From contig CBDEGD010000023.1 of assembly GCA_965237625.1 (NCBI GenBank), positions 62,001 to 126,000 on the forward strand: a DNA stretch of 64,000 bases, written 5' to 3'. This DNA is from JABDIP01 sp965237625 (GTDB lineage Bacteria; Pseudomonadota; Alphaproteobacteria; DSM-16000; Inquilinaceae). A program made the translations under genes and the position numbers. Positions 1 through 8,303 of the stretch are shown here, piece by piece. Below the pieces are notes generated by a model that saw only the letters and a program-made list of their open reading frames with translations, ran no database searches and had not been told where the DNA came from. Every line of letters begins with the position of its first letter. The first letter of the stretch is position 1.

Positions 1-61
1 AGTTTCTGGGGCGGTCGACCGCATCCACACGAATATTGGCGAACAAAAGGACATTTCAACC

Positions 62-1204
62 ATGGCCGGTGCAACCGAGAGCCAAGTAATGCAGGCGCTT
101 CGGAGCGTAAAGGATCCCGATCGGGGCGACGACATCGTCACGCTCGGCATGGTTTCCGGCCTGACGATCAAGCAGGGCAACGTCTTTTTCTCGATCGAGG
201 TGGACCCCCGACGCGGCCCCCAGCTCGAGCCGTTGCGCCGCGAGGCGGCCGAAAAAGTTGAAGCGTTGCCCGATGTCCTGTCGGTAACCGCGGTGCTGAC
301 AGCGCATCGGGAGTCAACCGCCGGTGAGCAATCCGCTCCACCCGCCGCTCCGGCCGGCCCGGCCCGGGACGCCCCTGGCACCTCCGGGCAGAAAGCAATG
401 GTCCCGGGCGTCACATCGATCATCGCGGTCGCCTCGGGCAAGGGCGGCGTCGGAAAATCGACGACGGCCGTCAACCTGGCACTGGCGCTGGCCGCCTCCG
501 GCCGCACCGTCGGCCTGCTGGACGCGGATATCTACGGCCCCTCCATGCCGCGCATGGTGGGCATCACCGGCAAGCCCAATTCGCCCGACGGCAAGACCCT
601 CGACCCGATGCAGCGGTTCGGGCTGAAGGTCATGTCGATCGGCTTCATGGTGGATGACGAGACGCCGATGATATGGCGCGGCCCGATGGTCCAGAGCGCG
701 CTGTCGCAGATGCTGCGGGACGTTAACTGGGGCGAACTGGATATCCTGGTGGTCGACATGCCGCCGGGGACCGGCGACGCACAGTTGACCATGGCGCAGC
801 AAGTGCCGCTGGCCGGCGCGGTGATCGTCTCCACGCCGCAGGACATTGCCTTGTTGGATGCGCGCAAAGGCCTGCGCATGTTCCAGAAAGTCGACGTGCC
901 GGTGCTGGGTATCATTGAGAACATGTCCTATTTCGCCTGCCCCCATTGCGGCGAGCGCACCGAGATCTTCGGCCATGGTGGCGCCCGTGCCGAAGCGGAG
1001 CGATTGGGCACGCCCTTCCTGGGCGAAGTACCCCTGCATATGTCGATCCGCGAGACCTCCGATGCCGGCAGCCCGATCGTCGTGTCCGATCCGTCAAGCG
1101 AGCATGCCCAGGCCTATATGCGGATCGCCGAACAGGTGGTGGCTCAGTTGGACGGACCGGCCGGCGCCCCGCAGCGCCAGGCACCTCGCATCCTGGTGCA
1201 GTAG
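62..1204 (+). CDS. apbC: Mrp/NBP35-family ATP-binding Fe-S cluster carrier (ApbC)
   Basis: A 380-residue cytosolic P-loop protein that in this family binds and transfers [4Fe-4S] clusters to apoproteins. Residues about 1-85 form the N-terminal MIP18/DUF59 domain. A low-complexity Ala/Pro/Gly linker follows at about 90-115. The deviant Walker A GKGGVGKSTT lies near residue 127, the switch-like DMPPGTGD near 232, and the conserved CPHC pair thought to ligand the bridging cluster near 294. The ATG is preceded by AAGGACATTTCAACC. The gene is monocistronic here. The family assignment is firm; the specific client proteins are unknown. Confidence 0.95.
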   Translation: MAGATESQVMQALRSVKDPDRGDDIVTLGMVSGLTIKQGNVFFSIEVDPRRGPQLEPLRREAAEKVEALPDVLSVTAVLTAHRESTAGEQSAPPAAPAGPARDAPGTSGQKAMVPGVTSIIAVASGKGGVGKSTTAVNLALALAASGRTVGLLDADIYGPSMPRMVGITGKPNSPDGKTLDPMQRFGLKVMSIGFMVDDETPMIWRGPMVQSALSQMLRDVNWGELDILVVDMPPGTGDAQLTMAQQVPLAGAVIVSTPQDIALLDARKGLRMFQKVDVPVLGIIENMSYFACPHCGERTEIFGHGGARAEAERLGTPFLGEVPLHMSIRETSDAGSPIVVSDPSSEHAQAYMRIAEQVVAQLDGPAGAPQRQAPRILVQ

Positions 1205-1398
1205 AAGACGTCCTTGGTATGACCCGTCAAATTCGGGCGGGCCACGGGCCATCACGAGAATGGCGGGCAAGCCACCCCGCCGCCGCATTCCCGTCCCAAT
1301 CTTCAACCATTGTAGTCGTCTGACCGGCTCCGCCGGGCGCTGTCCGCGCGCCGGAAAAACGGGAGTGCGGCGACGATTGAGTGAACGAGGTTGACGGT

Positions 1399-1749
1399 AT
1401 GGCGGGTAAGCGCACAGCGCGCCACGGTGGGATCCGTCGCTTTGCATTTATGAGCAGCACGGCGCTGATCGTCGCATCGTCCCCAGTGACGGCGCAGGAT
1501 CGCAGCTTCACTGTTCACAATGCGAGCGATGTGCCGCTGGAGTCGATCTACGTGTCGCCGATCTACAGCAAATACTGGGGCGGCGACGTGCTGAACTCGA
1601 CGCTGCCGCCAGGGCAAACCCGCCAGATCGAAATGGGCAGATTCGGCCCCGATTGTTTTTTCGATTTGCGCTTCAACGACGCGAACGGCCGCGAGACCAA
1701 ATTGTGGGCGGAGGATCTGTGCAACAGCACCCGGGTCGAATTCCGCTGA
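1399..1749 (+). CDS. Small secreted protein of unknown function
   Basis: About 116 residues. An Arg-rich n-region (GGIRRFAF) and a hydrophobic stretch end in an Ala-x-Ala-like site (PVTA before QD), indicating export to the periplasm. The mature part is a short beta-rich domain (SFTVHNASDVPLESIYVSP) with two cysteines, CFF and LCNS, that could form a disulfide. I chose the ATG at 1399 because GAGG lies eight bases upstream; an in-frame GTG at 1381 would add six residues. No function can be assigned. It converges on thyX. Confidence 0.6.
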   Translation: MAGKRTARHGGIRRFAFMSSTALIVASSPVTAQDRSFTVHNASDVPLESIYVSPIYSKYWGGDVLNSTLPPGQTRQIEMGRFGPDCFFDLRFNDANGRETKLWAEDLCNSTRVEFR

Positions 1750-1762
1750 TCGCGGCTTGAGC

Positions 1763-1781
1763 CGACCCTTTCACAGGGTCG
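1763..1781. terminator. Short perfect hairpin between convergent genes
   Basis: CGACCCT and AGGGTCG form a 7-bp perfect stem around a 5-base loop in the gap between the secreted protein and thyX. No strong T-run follows on either strand, so a shared bidirectional terminator is only a guess. Confidence 0.35.
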
Positions 1782-1805
1782 TCATTCCCGCTCCTGTCGA
1801 CGGAC

Positions 1806-2744
1806 CTAGACTTCCCGTCCCAGCATCTGCATCAATTCCCGCCATTCCCGTTTCGACAGCCCGCTATCCCCCTGGATGACGCCCTCGCCAGCCAGCAGGC
1901 GGCGGATCACCGACAGCCCGGTCGCGGAAATCTGCGCCGCGCTCATGCGGTATTCCTCGAACGCCTCATAGGTCAGCGGCACCCACCGTTTCAGCGTGTC
2001 CAGCATGACGTCGGCATAGACGCGGATTTCGAACTGCGCGTGGCTGTCCGCGCGCAGGCGCAAGAAATGCATCAGATTGTGGAGATCGGTCTTCCAGTAC
2101 CACTGGGTATAGGTGTTGAGTGTGAGGTTCATGCGGGCCAATTCACGGGCCAAGCCGGACCGGCCCTCGTCGACGACAGCGCCGGACTCATCCTCGTTCA
2201 GCATCCAGGCATAGTCGCGATAGCATTTTTCCGCGTCGTCGCGGAGGAGTTCCATGACCCGGTCGGCCTCGTCGCCTTCCAAGGCATCGCCGCGGCCCTG
2301 ACGATTGTTCGACGATTGCGCCGCCAGGTCCTGTGGCGCCGGCAGGTAGAATTCCTTGTCCAGGATCGAATAGCGCGCGGAATATTCGTTCACATTCGCC
2401 GTGCGATGGCGGATCCACTGCCGCGCCACGAAGATCGGCAGCTTCACGTGATACTTGATCTCGCACATTTCGAACGGGGTGGAATGCCAGTGCCGCAGGA
2501 GATAGCGGATAAGCCCTGAATCCTCGCGAACCTGCTTGGTGCCCTTGCCGTAGGAAACCCGCGCCGCCTGCACGATGGCGGCATCGTCGCCCATATAGTC
2601 GATCACTCGAACAAACCCATGATCGAGCACGGTCAGCGGCTCGAACAGGATCTCCTCCAGCGCCGGCACGGTCGTCCGCCGCGTCTGGTTGGTGATACTG
2701 CGCTCTTGATCGATCTCGGCGCGTTGTTCTGGCGTAATGGACAT
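1806..2744 (-). CDS. thyX: FAD-dependent thymidylate synthase ThyX
   Basis: Flavin-dependent synthase that makes dTMP from dUMP with methylene-THF as carbon donor and NADPH as reductant. The defining RHR-x7-S signature is present at about residues 112-122 (RHRTANVNEYS). The downstream half has the expected tetramer-forming helices, including the ThyX-typical TQWYWKTDLHNLMHFL. Length, about 312 residues from the ATG at 2744, fits the alphaproteobacterial form. An upstream in-frame ATG would add nine residues without a better ribosome site. No thyA or folA is seen in this window. Confidence 0.95.
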   Translation of the reverse strand: MSITPEQRAEIDQERSITNQTRRTTVPALEEILFEPLTVLDHGFVRVIDYMGDDAAIVQAARVSYGKGTKQVREDSGLIRYLLRHWHSTPFEMCEIKYHVKLPIFVARQWIRHRTANVNEYSARYSILDKEFYLPAPQDLAAQSSNNRQGRGDALEGDEADRVMELLRDDAEKCYRDYAWMLNEDESGAVVDEGRSGLARELARMNLTLNTYTQWYWKTDLHNLMHFLRLRADSHAQFEIRVYADVMLDTLKRWVPLTYEAFEEYRMSAAQISATGLSVIRRLLAGEGVIQGDSGLSKREWRELMQMLGREV

Positions 2745-2924
2745 ATTGGCTCCCCTGACGACGGGCGGCACTCTAACGCCGTGCGGCGGATCGAACCAAG
2801 ACCCAAACCCGGTGCCTTGCCCGGGGCGGATTTCGGGGCCGGCAATCGCTCTGAATCCGCGCGAATCAGGGCCGCCAGCCCCGCCCCTTTTACCGGGACC
2901 CGAAACCGACTATATTATGCATGT

Positions 2925-3240
2925 CGGGAAACCGACTATGGCGATAAACGCCGCATTTAATAGCCTGACCGGACCCGGAGGGCAGTACTCCGGCGCCTCC
3001 ACCAATTTCGGCGGCAGACAGGGCCCAATTGGGCCGCTCCACCGCCAGGTTAGCCAGGGCAGAAACCCTGGCTCCCTATGGGGGCGAAATAGGATCGACG
3101 GCTGGTGAACGGTACGGTTTTTGCTCGGCATGGTACCGCCGTTATCGGGCCATCTGATAGTTGCGAATGACAACTACAGTGAGGTTCGCCTCGCCGCCTA
3201 ACGGCAGCTGGGTTAGCCACAGTAAGTCCTAGCCGGTCAC
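2925..3240 (+). ncRNA. ssrA: tmRNA (ssrA), circularly permuted two-piece form
   Basis: Rescues stalled ribosomes and adds a degradation tag. The order is permuted, as is known for Alphaproteobacteria. The CCA-bearing acceptor half comes first: acceptor strand CGCCTCC at 2994-3000, then ACCA at 3001-3004. A processed spacer with two hairpins follows at about 3005-3079. The 5-prime half comes last, starting GGGGGCG at 3080-3086. The two 7-base strands pair completely, with one G-U. The tag frame is at 3163-3201. A possible -10 (TATATTAT) sits near 2911. Both outer ends are estimates. Confidence 0.9.
3163..3201 (+). other. tmRNA tag-peptide reading frame, ANDNYSEVRLAA
   Basis: Translation from the resume codon GCG to TAA gives ANDNYSEVRLAA. 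It starts with the AND and ends with the LAA typical of alphaproteobacterial tags. The C-terminal LAA is the ClpX-recognised degron, and the ANDNY part is what SspB-type adaptors bind. It lies just after the TAGTT sequence expected upstream of a resume codon. Confidence 0.93.
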
Positions 3241-3257
3241 ACGGTTGGGCGGGGTTC

Positions 3258-3289
3258 GGGGCGCGCCTGGCAACAGAAGCGCCCCACTT
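3258..3289 (+). terminator. Probable rho-independent terminator of ssrA
   Basis: GGGGCGC (3258-3264) and GCGCCCC (3279-3285) form a 7-bp GC stem with a 14-base loop, followed by an interrupted T-rich run (ACTTTCTTTC). It lies about 55 bases beyond the tag stop codon. Confidence 0.6.
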
Positions 3290-3410
3290 TCTTTCTCCCA
3301 TTCGCCAATTCGGACAGGTTCGCCACCGCGACCACCCTGGTGCGTTGTGTCGCGCCACCCTAGCGTTGTCGGCGCTTCCCAATGCCGGGCGCTGCCGCTA
3401 GTCTATGTGA

Positions 3411-3908
3411 ATGGTCGAGGACATGCTCCGCTATGATCGGATGGTCGAAACCGCGTTGCGCGATGTGGTGCGGCAGGCCATTCGCGAGGTCGCCGAATCC
3501 GGGCTGCCGGGCGATCACCATTTCTACGTAACATTTTCAACGGCATATCCGGGCGTGGCCATCCCCAAGTCGCTGGCCGAGCAATATCCCGAGGAAATGA
3601 CGATCGTCATCCAGCATCAGTTCTACGATCTGGAGGTTTCCGACGACCGTTTGGGCGTGACGCTCAGCTTCAACAACATCCCGGAACGGCTGGTCGTCCC
3701 GCTGGCCGCGATTACCACATTCGCCGACCCGTCGGTCAATTTCGCATTGCAGTTCCAGCCGATAGCGGAAGAGCCGGAACATCGGCCCCAACCGCCGACC
3801 GACGCAGCAATCCCGTTGCCGCAGGCGCCGATAGCGGAACTGCCTGTGGCGGCAGTGGCTGAGGGCGGTGGAAAGGTGGTTGCCCTGGACAGGTTCCGGA
3901 AGAAATAG
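3411..3908 (+). CDS. sspB: SspB-family ClpXP adaptor (alpha type)
   Basis: 165 residues. SspB binds the ssrA tag and delivers tagged proteins to ClpXP. The folded substrate-binding domain covers about residues 1-115, with the family strands FYVTFSTAYPGVAIP and MTIVIQHQFYDLEV. A Pro/Ala-rich flexible linker follows at about 118-150. The end is a basic tail, VVALDRFRKK, in the position where SspB proteins carry their ClpX-docking peptide. It sits directly downstream of ssrA in the same orientation, beyond that gene's terminator, so adaptor and tag gene are neighbours. Confidence 0.9.
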   Translation: MVEDMLRYDRMVETALRDVVRQAIREVAESGLPGDHHFYVTFSTAYPGVAIPKSLAEQYPEEMTIVIQHQFYDLEVSDDRLGVTLSFNNIPERLVVPLAAITTFADPSVNFALQFQPIAEEPEHRPQPPTDAAIPLPQAPIAELPVAAVAEGGGKVVALDRFRKK

Positions 3909-3924
3909 CCTCCCGGCCGACGGT

Positions 3925-4623
3925 TCAGGAACGCTGCGTCACCGACCGCAAACGCGCACCTAGTCCCATAGCCAGCCTTAGCGGGAGCGGCCTGCCTTCG
4001 CCGCCCTGGCCTGTGGCACCCCGCAATTTACCAATCGCCTTGCCGATCCGCATGACGTCGGCGATACGCCGATCGAGAAAACTCCAGGTCGCGGCATGGC
4101 CCTCGGAGCCGTCGCCGAGCCAGTACAGCATCGTCGAGCTCTGAACGCCGGCCAGCAGCCCGCGCTTGGTGTAGAAATTGAAGTCGGTCGCCGTATCCCC
4201 GGCAGCCCGCCACATGGCATCCACGCTGCGATACAGCAGCCGCGCCGACTGGCCCGCCTGCGCCCGCATCGCCAGGACGGTCATTGCCCGGCGCACCGCC
4301 TCGTGGTGCGGTTCCAGAAGCTCCAGGCGCAGGCGCACCGCGCGGGTGATCTTGTCGCGCACCCGCAATGCGGCGAAGGAATCCGCCTCATCCGCGATTG
4401 CCGCCAGCATCCGGCGATCCGCCCAATCGCTGAAATGCACGATCGCGTCGACGCCGCCGCGCGGAAACGCGCGGGCCGCGGCACCCGGCTCATGGCCCGC
4501 CGCGACCGCGCCGTCCCGCAGGGTCCGATCGGTCCAACCATCGAACGCCACATGGGGCAACGTGGCCTCCAGGATCGCGTCGCGCAATTCGGCCTGGCGG
4601 GTCCGGTCGCTGCCATCAGTCAT
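3925..4623 (-). CDS. COQ9-family ubiquinone biosynthesis protein
   Basis: About 232 residues. COQ9 is a TetR-fold lipid-binding accessory protein of ubiquinone synthesis. The N-terminal part resembles the TetR-like helical region (ILEATLPHVAFDGWTDRTL). The C-terminal half holds the COQ9 region with MWRAAGDTATDFNFYTKR and LLAGVQSSTMLYWLGDGS. The start is the ATG at 4623, which overlaps the end of def by 8 bases, so the two are probably translationally coupled. Coenzyme Q involvement rests on family knowledge; no other ubi biosynthesis enzyme adjoins it. Confidence 0.88.
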   Translation of the reverse strand: MTDGSDRTRQAELRDAILEATLPHVAFDGWTDRTLRDGAVAAGHEPGAAARAFPRGGVDAIVHFSDWADRRMLAAIADEADSFAALRVRDKITRAVRLRLELLEPHHEAVRRAMTVLAMRAQAGQSARLLYRSVDAMWRAAGDTATDFNFYTKRGLLAGVQSSTMLYWLGDGSEGHAATWSFLDRRIADVMRIGKAIGKLRGATGQGGEGRPLPLRLAMGLGARLRSVTQRS

Positions 4624-5173
4624 CGGGCTGATCCTCAAATTCGCCGTCGGCGAACAGATGATGCATTTCGCTCTCGAAACACAAGGTCGCAAAATCATCC
4701 ATGCGGTCGACGAACAGGATTCCGTCGAGGTGATCGACCTCATGCTGCACGACACGCGCGTGAAGCCCGGTCGTCTTCCGCTCGATCAGTTCTCCCGACG
4801 GCGTCGTTCCGCGATAGACGATGGTGGAGTGACGCGGCACCACGCCGCGAATGCCGGGCATGGACAAGCAGCCCTCGATACCGAATGCGATCTCGTCGCC
4901 GACCGGTTCGATCTCCGGGTTCACCAGCACCGTGATGCCGGGCGGGCCGGGCGGTTCCCCCTCCTCCAGCCGATCCGGCGGCACCTGGAACATGACCAAA
5001 CGCTGGCTTACATAGACTTGCGGCGCAGCGAGGCCGATGCCCTCGGCATCGTTCATGGTCTCGGCCATATGGCCGGCGAGCCGCCGAACCGACTCGCCGG
5101 TCGGATCGTCGACCGGTTCGGCGCGCCGACGCAGGACCGGGTGCCCCATGCGGGCGATTTTCAGGAGGGCCAT
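4616..5173 (-). CDS. def: Peptide deformylase
   Basis: 185-residue metallohydrolase that removes the N-formyl group from nascent proteins. All three deformylase motifs are intact: GIGLAAPQ (about 45-52), EGCLSMPG supplying the metal-binding Cys, and QHEVDHLDG with the HExxH metal site. The start at 5173 gives the family-typical MALLKIARMGHPVLR. Upstream frame without a stop reaches into the cloverleaf repeat and is not expected to be translated. The repeat begins only 30 bp upstream of the start codon, so def's leader or promoter must lie in or run through it. Confidence 0.93.
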   Translation of the reverse strand: MALLKIARMGHPVLRRRAEPVDDPTGESVRRLAGHMAETMNDAEGIGLAAPQVYVSQRLVMFQVPPDRLEEGEPPGPPGITVLVNPEIEPVGDEIAFGIEGCLSMPGIRGVVPRHSTIVYRGTTPSGELIERKTTGLHARVVQHEVDHLDGILFVDRMDDFATLCFESEMHHLFADGEFEDQPDD

Positions 5174-5202
5174 TTGGAGTTCGATCCGCTTTTTGCTGGC
5201 TA

Positions 5203-5465
5203 ATACCAAGGGAAATAGATAATGACCGGTTTCATGAAGCCCATTGGCCCTTGCGGGCAGGCGCGGCGTGTGGCGCGATGCAGCGCATCGGGCAAGCGCC
5301 GCAACGCCCCCGCAAGGGCCAATGGGCTTCACCGAAGGCCGCTCTCAGATGTCCGCCCGCCGCGTTGCGGCCCGCTTGTGGTGCGCTGCACCACGGCACG
5401 GACCGCGCCTCACGGGCGGACATCTGAGAGCGGTGAAACCGGTCATTATCTATTTCCCTTGGTAT
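5203..5465. repeat. 263-bp cloverleaf-forming inverted-repeat element
   Basis: Three perfect inverted repeats are nested. The outer stem pairs 5203-5234 with 5434-5465 (32 bp, ends ATACCAAGGG / CCCTTGGTAT). Arm 1 pairs 5236-5257 with 5309-5330 (22 bp). Arm 2 pairs 5339-5359 with 5413-5433 (21 bp). Each arm has a smaller hairpin at its tip, for example GTGGTGC/GCACCAC at 5378-5394. The whole folds into a three-way junction. It encodes no convincing protein. It sits between divergent def and rpsU. The terminal inverted repeats and lack of coding suggest a non-autonomous mobile element, but no target duplication beyond a possible TA is visible. Confidence 0.9.
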
Positions 5466-5609
5466 AAATCACATTTGGCTCATTCTGCCGACTTGGCAAG
5501 AGCGTCGGGGTCGTGATACAACCCGCGCCCTTGATGGGTCGGGACGGTCAATCCGAGGCCCGGTTTTTGTTCGACCGTATGGCGGGTTCTAGAGGAGCTA
5601 CGAACCAAG

Positions 5610-5813
5610 GTGCAAGTTCACGTCCGCGACAACAACGTCGATCAGGCCCTACGCGCGCTGAAGAAGAAGATGCAGCGCGAAGGCATTTTCCGCGAGATGA
5701 AGCTGCGCCGCAGCTATGAGAAGCCGTCCGAGAAGCGTGCCCGGGAGAAGGCGGAGGCGGTGCGCCGCGCCCGCAAGCTGCTGCGCAAGCGCCTGGAGCG
5801 CGAGGGCTACTAG
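5610..5813 (+). CDS. rpsU: 30S ribosomal protein S21
   Basis: 67-residue, highly basic protein of the small subunit, involved in mRNA engagement at initiation. The start MQVHVRDNNVDQALRALKKK is the family signature, followed by RREG-like and Arg/Lys-rich helices to the end (LLRKRLEREGY). The start codon is GTG at 5610, with GAGGAG 13 bases upstream. A terminator hairpin follows. Confidence 0.96.
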   Translation: MQVHVRDNNVDQALRALKKKMQREGIFREMKLRRSYEKPSEKRAREKAEAVRRARKLLRKRLEREGY

Positions 5814-5853
5814 CCCACCCCTCTTCCTAAGTTAGCCGCACCGGTCGTTACCG

Positions 5854-5882
5854 CCGCCCAGCCTCATGGTTGGGCGGTTTTT
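5854..5882 (+). terminator. Rho-independent terminator of rpsU
   Basis: CCGCCCA (5854-5860) and TGGGCGG (5871-5877) form a 7-bp stem with a 10-base loop, followed by five T residues. It lies 41 bases after the rpsU stop. Confidence 0.8.
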
Positions 5883-6007
5883 GGTGTTGTGCGCATTAGG
5901 TTTGCTGCTGGCCGGTTCAAGACAGGCCGATATAGTTCGGGGTTCAAGTCAGCTTTGACCCGAGATAGCGTGCCCGGATTGACGACGGCAATCGCTGGCG
6001 TTGCCGC

Positions 6008-6442
6008 CTACCGCGCCGACAAATCCGCCCGGATCGCCGCTGCAAGCGAACGATATTCCACATCCGCCAACCGCTTCGCCGCCGGCTCCGGAATCGGCGC
6101 GCCGCCCCAGCTCGGATCGTCGCGATAGCGCGGATAGATGTGCCAGTGGACGTGACGCAACATGTTGCCGAGCGACAGATAGTTCATGTGGTCGGCGTTG
6201 CAGGCCCGGCGCACGGCCGCCGCCACACGGGTCATATCGGCATAGAGGCCGGCGCCCCGCTCGGGCGGCATGGCGGCGATGTCCTCGTAGTGACCCTTGG
6301 CCACGACGATCACATGGCCTCGATAGGTCTGATTGGGGTCGAGGAAGGTCCAGGAGTGGTCCATCTCGACCACATGCAGCGGGTCGGCTGGATCGCAGCC
6401 CTCCCGCGGGCCGCAGAATTTGCAGCCATCGACGTCGCTCAT
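6008..6442 (-). CDS. HIT-family nucleotide hydrolase or transferase
   Basis: 144 residues. The histidine triad HVHWHIYPR near residue 108 provides the catalytic and phosphate-binding histidines of this family, which acts on nucleoside phosphoramidates or dinucleoside polyphosphates. An N-terminal CKFC pair, seen in many HIT proteins, could bind zinc. The substrate cannot be read from sequence. It lies just downstream of pntB with a 19-base gap and may be cotranscribed with the transhydrogenase genes. Confidence 0.88.
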   Translation of the reverse strand: MSDVDGCKFCGPREGCDPADPLHVVEMDHSWTFLDPNQTYRGHVIVVAKGHYEDIAAMPPERGAGLYADMTRVAAAVRRACNADHMNYLSLGNMLRHVHWHIYPRYRDDPSWGGAPIPEPAAKRLADVEYRSLAAAIRADLSAR

Positions 6443-6461
6443 CGCCTCAGTCCATTGCCCC

Positions 6462-7853
6462 CTAGTTCATGGCCTTGACGATTCCCTCGCACATCTTCTT
6501 GGCGTCGGAGAACAGCATCATGGTGTTGTCGCGGAAGAACAGCTCGTTCTCCACCCCGGCATAACCCGAAGCCAGCGAGCGTTTCACGAACAGCACCGTC
6601 TTCGCCTTGTCCACGTCGAGGATCGGCATGCCGTAGATCGGGCTGGCGGTGTCGGTCTTGGCGGCCGGGTTGGTGACGTCGTTGGCGCCGATGACGAAGG
6701 CCACGTCGGCGGCGGAGAAATCGCGATTGATGTCCTCCAGCTCGAACACCTCGTCATAAGGCACGTTGGCCTCCGCGAGCAGCACGTTCATGTGGCCCGG
6801 CATGCGCCCGGCGACCGGGTGGATGGCGTATTTCACCTCGACCCCCTCGGCCTTCAGCAGATCGCACATCTCACGCAGCGCGTGCTGGGCCTGGGCGACG
6901 GCCATGCCGTAACCCGGTACGATGATCACCGATTGGGCGTTGGACATGATGAAGGCGGCGTCGTCGGCGCTGCCCTGCTTGACCGTCTTGTCGCCGCCGC
7001 CGGGGCCGCCGGCCACCGCCGTCGTCTCGCCGCCGAAGCCGCCCATGATCACGTTGATGATCGAGCGGTTCATCCCCTTGCACATGATGTAGCTTAGGAT
7101 CGCGCCAGACGCCCCGACCAGGGCGCCGGTGATGATCAGCAGATTGTTCTGCAAGGTGAAGCCGATGCCGCACGCGGCCCAGCCGGAATAGCTGTTCAGC
7201 ATCGAGATGACGACCGGCATGTCGGCGCCGCCGATCGGCAGAATCAGCAGGAAACCGAGTGCCAATGAGAGCGCCACGATCACCCAGAAGGCAATCGCCG
7301 TCTGGTCCCGGCACAGCCAGTACACGGCAGCGATGGTTGCAATCAGGAGCAGCCCGTTCAGAGGGTGCTGGAGTGGGAAGACCAACGGTTTGCCGGTTAC
7401 CAGCCCCTGCAACTTGGCGAAGGCGACCAACGATCCGGTAAAAGTGATGGCGCCGATGGCGGTGCCGATCGACATCTCGATCAGGCTGCCGATGGCGATG
7501 TTGCCGTACTCACCGATGCCGTAGGCCTCGGGGTTGAAGAATGCCGCCGCCGCCACGAACACCGCCGCCAAACCGACCAGGCTGTGGAACGCCGCGACAA
7601 GCTGTGGCAGCGCCGTCATCTGGATGCGCAGCGCGATGACCGTGCCGATCGAGCCGCCGACCAAAATGCCTATACCGATCAGCGTGTAGCTGACCACCTG
7701 GGCCAGGGCCAGGGTGGTGCCGATGGCGATAACCATGCCGGCGATGCCAAAGAAATTGCCGCCACGCGACGTCTCCGGCGAGGACAGGCCACGCAGCGCC
7801 ATGATGAAACAGATGGCGGCGACCAGGTAGAGCAGGACGAAATAGCTTTCCAT
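6462..7853 (-). CDS. pntB: NAD(P) transhydrogenase beta subunit PntB
   Basis: 463-residue inner-membrane subunit of the proton-translocating transhydrogenase, which reduces NADP with NADH using the proton gradient. About nine membrane segments fill residues 1-270. The C-terminal dIII NADP-binding domain follows, with GYGMAVAQAQHALREM, AIHPVAGRMPGHMNVLLAE and VIGANDVTNPA. The length matches the split-subunit type known from Rhodospirillum. It is the last gene of pntAA-pntAB-pntB. Confidence 0.96.
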   Translation of the reverse strand: MESYFVLLYLVAAICFIMALRGLSSPETSRGGNFFGIAGMVIAIGTTLALAQVVSYTLIGIGILVGGSIGTVIALRIQMTALPQLVAAFHSLVGLAAVFVAAAAFFNPEAYGIGEYGNIAIGSLIEMSIGTAIGAITFTGSLVAFAKLQGLVTGKPLVFPLQHPLNGLLLIATIAAVYWLCRDQTAIAFWVIVALSLALGFLLILPIGGADMPVVISMLNSYSGWAACGIGFTLQNNLLIITGALVGASGAILSYIMCKGMNRSIINVIMGGFGGETTAVAGGPGGGDKTVKQGSADDAAFIMSNAQSVIIVPGYGMAVAQAQHALREMCDLLKAEGVEVKYAIHPVAGRMPGHMNVLLAEANVPYDEVFELEDINRDFSAADVAFVIGANDVTNPAAKTDTASPIYGMPILDVDKAKTVLFVKRSLASGYAGVENELFFRDNTMMLFSDAKKMCEGIVKAMN

Positions 7854-7871
7854 GACTGTCTCTCCGCCCGC

Positions 7872-8300
7872 CTACCGCTTCTTTTTCTTGTACATCTGCA
7901 GCATGCGCTGCGTGACGATGAAGCCGCCAAAGATGTTCACCGAGGCCAGCACCACAGCCAGGAAGCCCATGGCCGAGCTGAAGGTGAAATCGGCCGGTCC
8001 GGCGGCGATCAGCGCGCCGACGATGATCACCGAGGACACCGCGTTGGTGACGCTCATCAGCGGCGAATGCAGCGCCGGTGTCACCCGCCAGACCACGTAA
8101 TAGCCGACGAAACAGGCCAGGACGAACACGGTCAGCCCGACAGTCAGGAAATCCTGCCCGCCACTGTGAACCGGCGCCGCACCGGCCGCGGCCTGGGCCG
8201 CCTCCGCAGCTTCGGCGGCGAGTTCCTTGGCCTGATCGCCCAACTCGCGGATCTGGTCGACGATCTGATCGATCGTGTCGTTGATGTCTTCGCGTTCCAT
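7872..8300 (-). CDS. pntAB: NAD(P) transhydrogenase alpha subunit, membrane part PntAB
   Basis: 142 residues with three to four membrane helices (LTVFVLACFVGYYVVWRVTP is the first). It corresponds to the membrane part that is fused to the soluble domain in E. coli PntA but separate in many Alphaproteobacteria. A soluble acidic, Ala-rich N-terminus (about 1-45) precedes the helices. It lies 3 bases after pntAA and 18 bases before pntB, consistent with one operon. Confidence 0.94.
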   Translation of the reverse strand: MEREDINDTIDQIVDQIRELGDQAKELAAEAAEAAQAAAGAAPVHSGGQDFLTVGLTVFVLACFVGYYVVWRVTPALHSPLMSVTNAVSSVIIVGALIAAGPADFTFSSAMGFLAVVLASVNIFGGFIVTQRMLQMYKKKKR

Positions 8301-8303
8301 GGC

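Noticed and set aside
5222..5467. Short coding frames within the cloverleaf element
   Set aside because: They exist on both strands because of symmetry and match no protein family.
5889..5980. T-arm-like GGTTCAAGTC sequence suggesting a tRNA
   Set aside because: No matching acceptor, D or anticodon stems could be formed around it.
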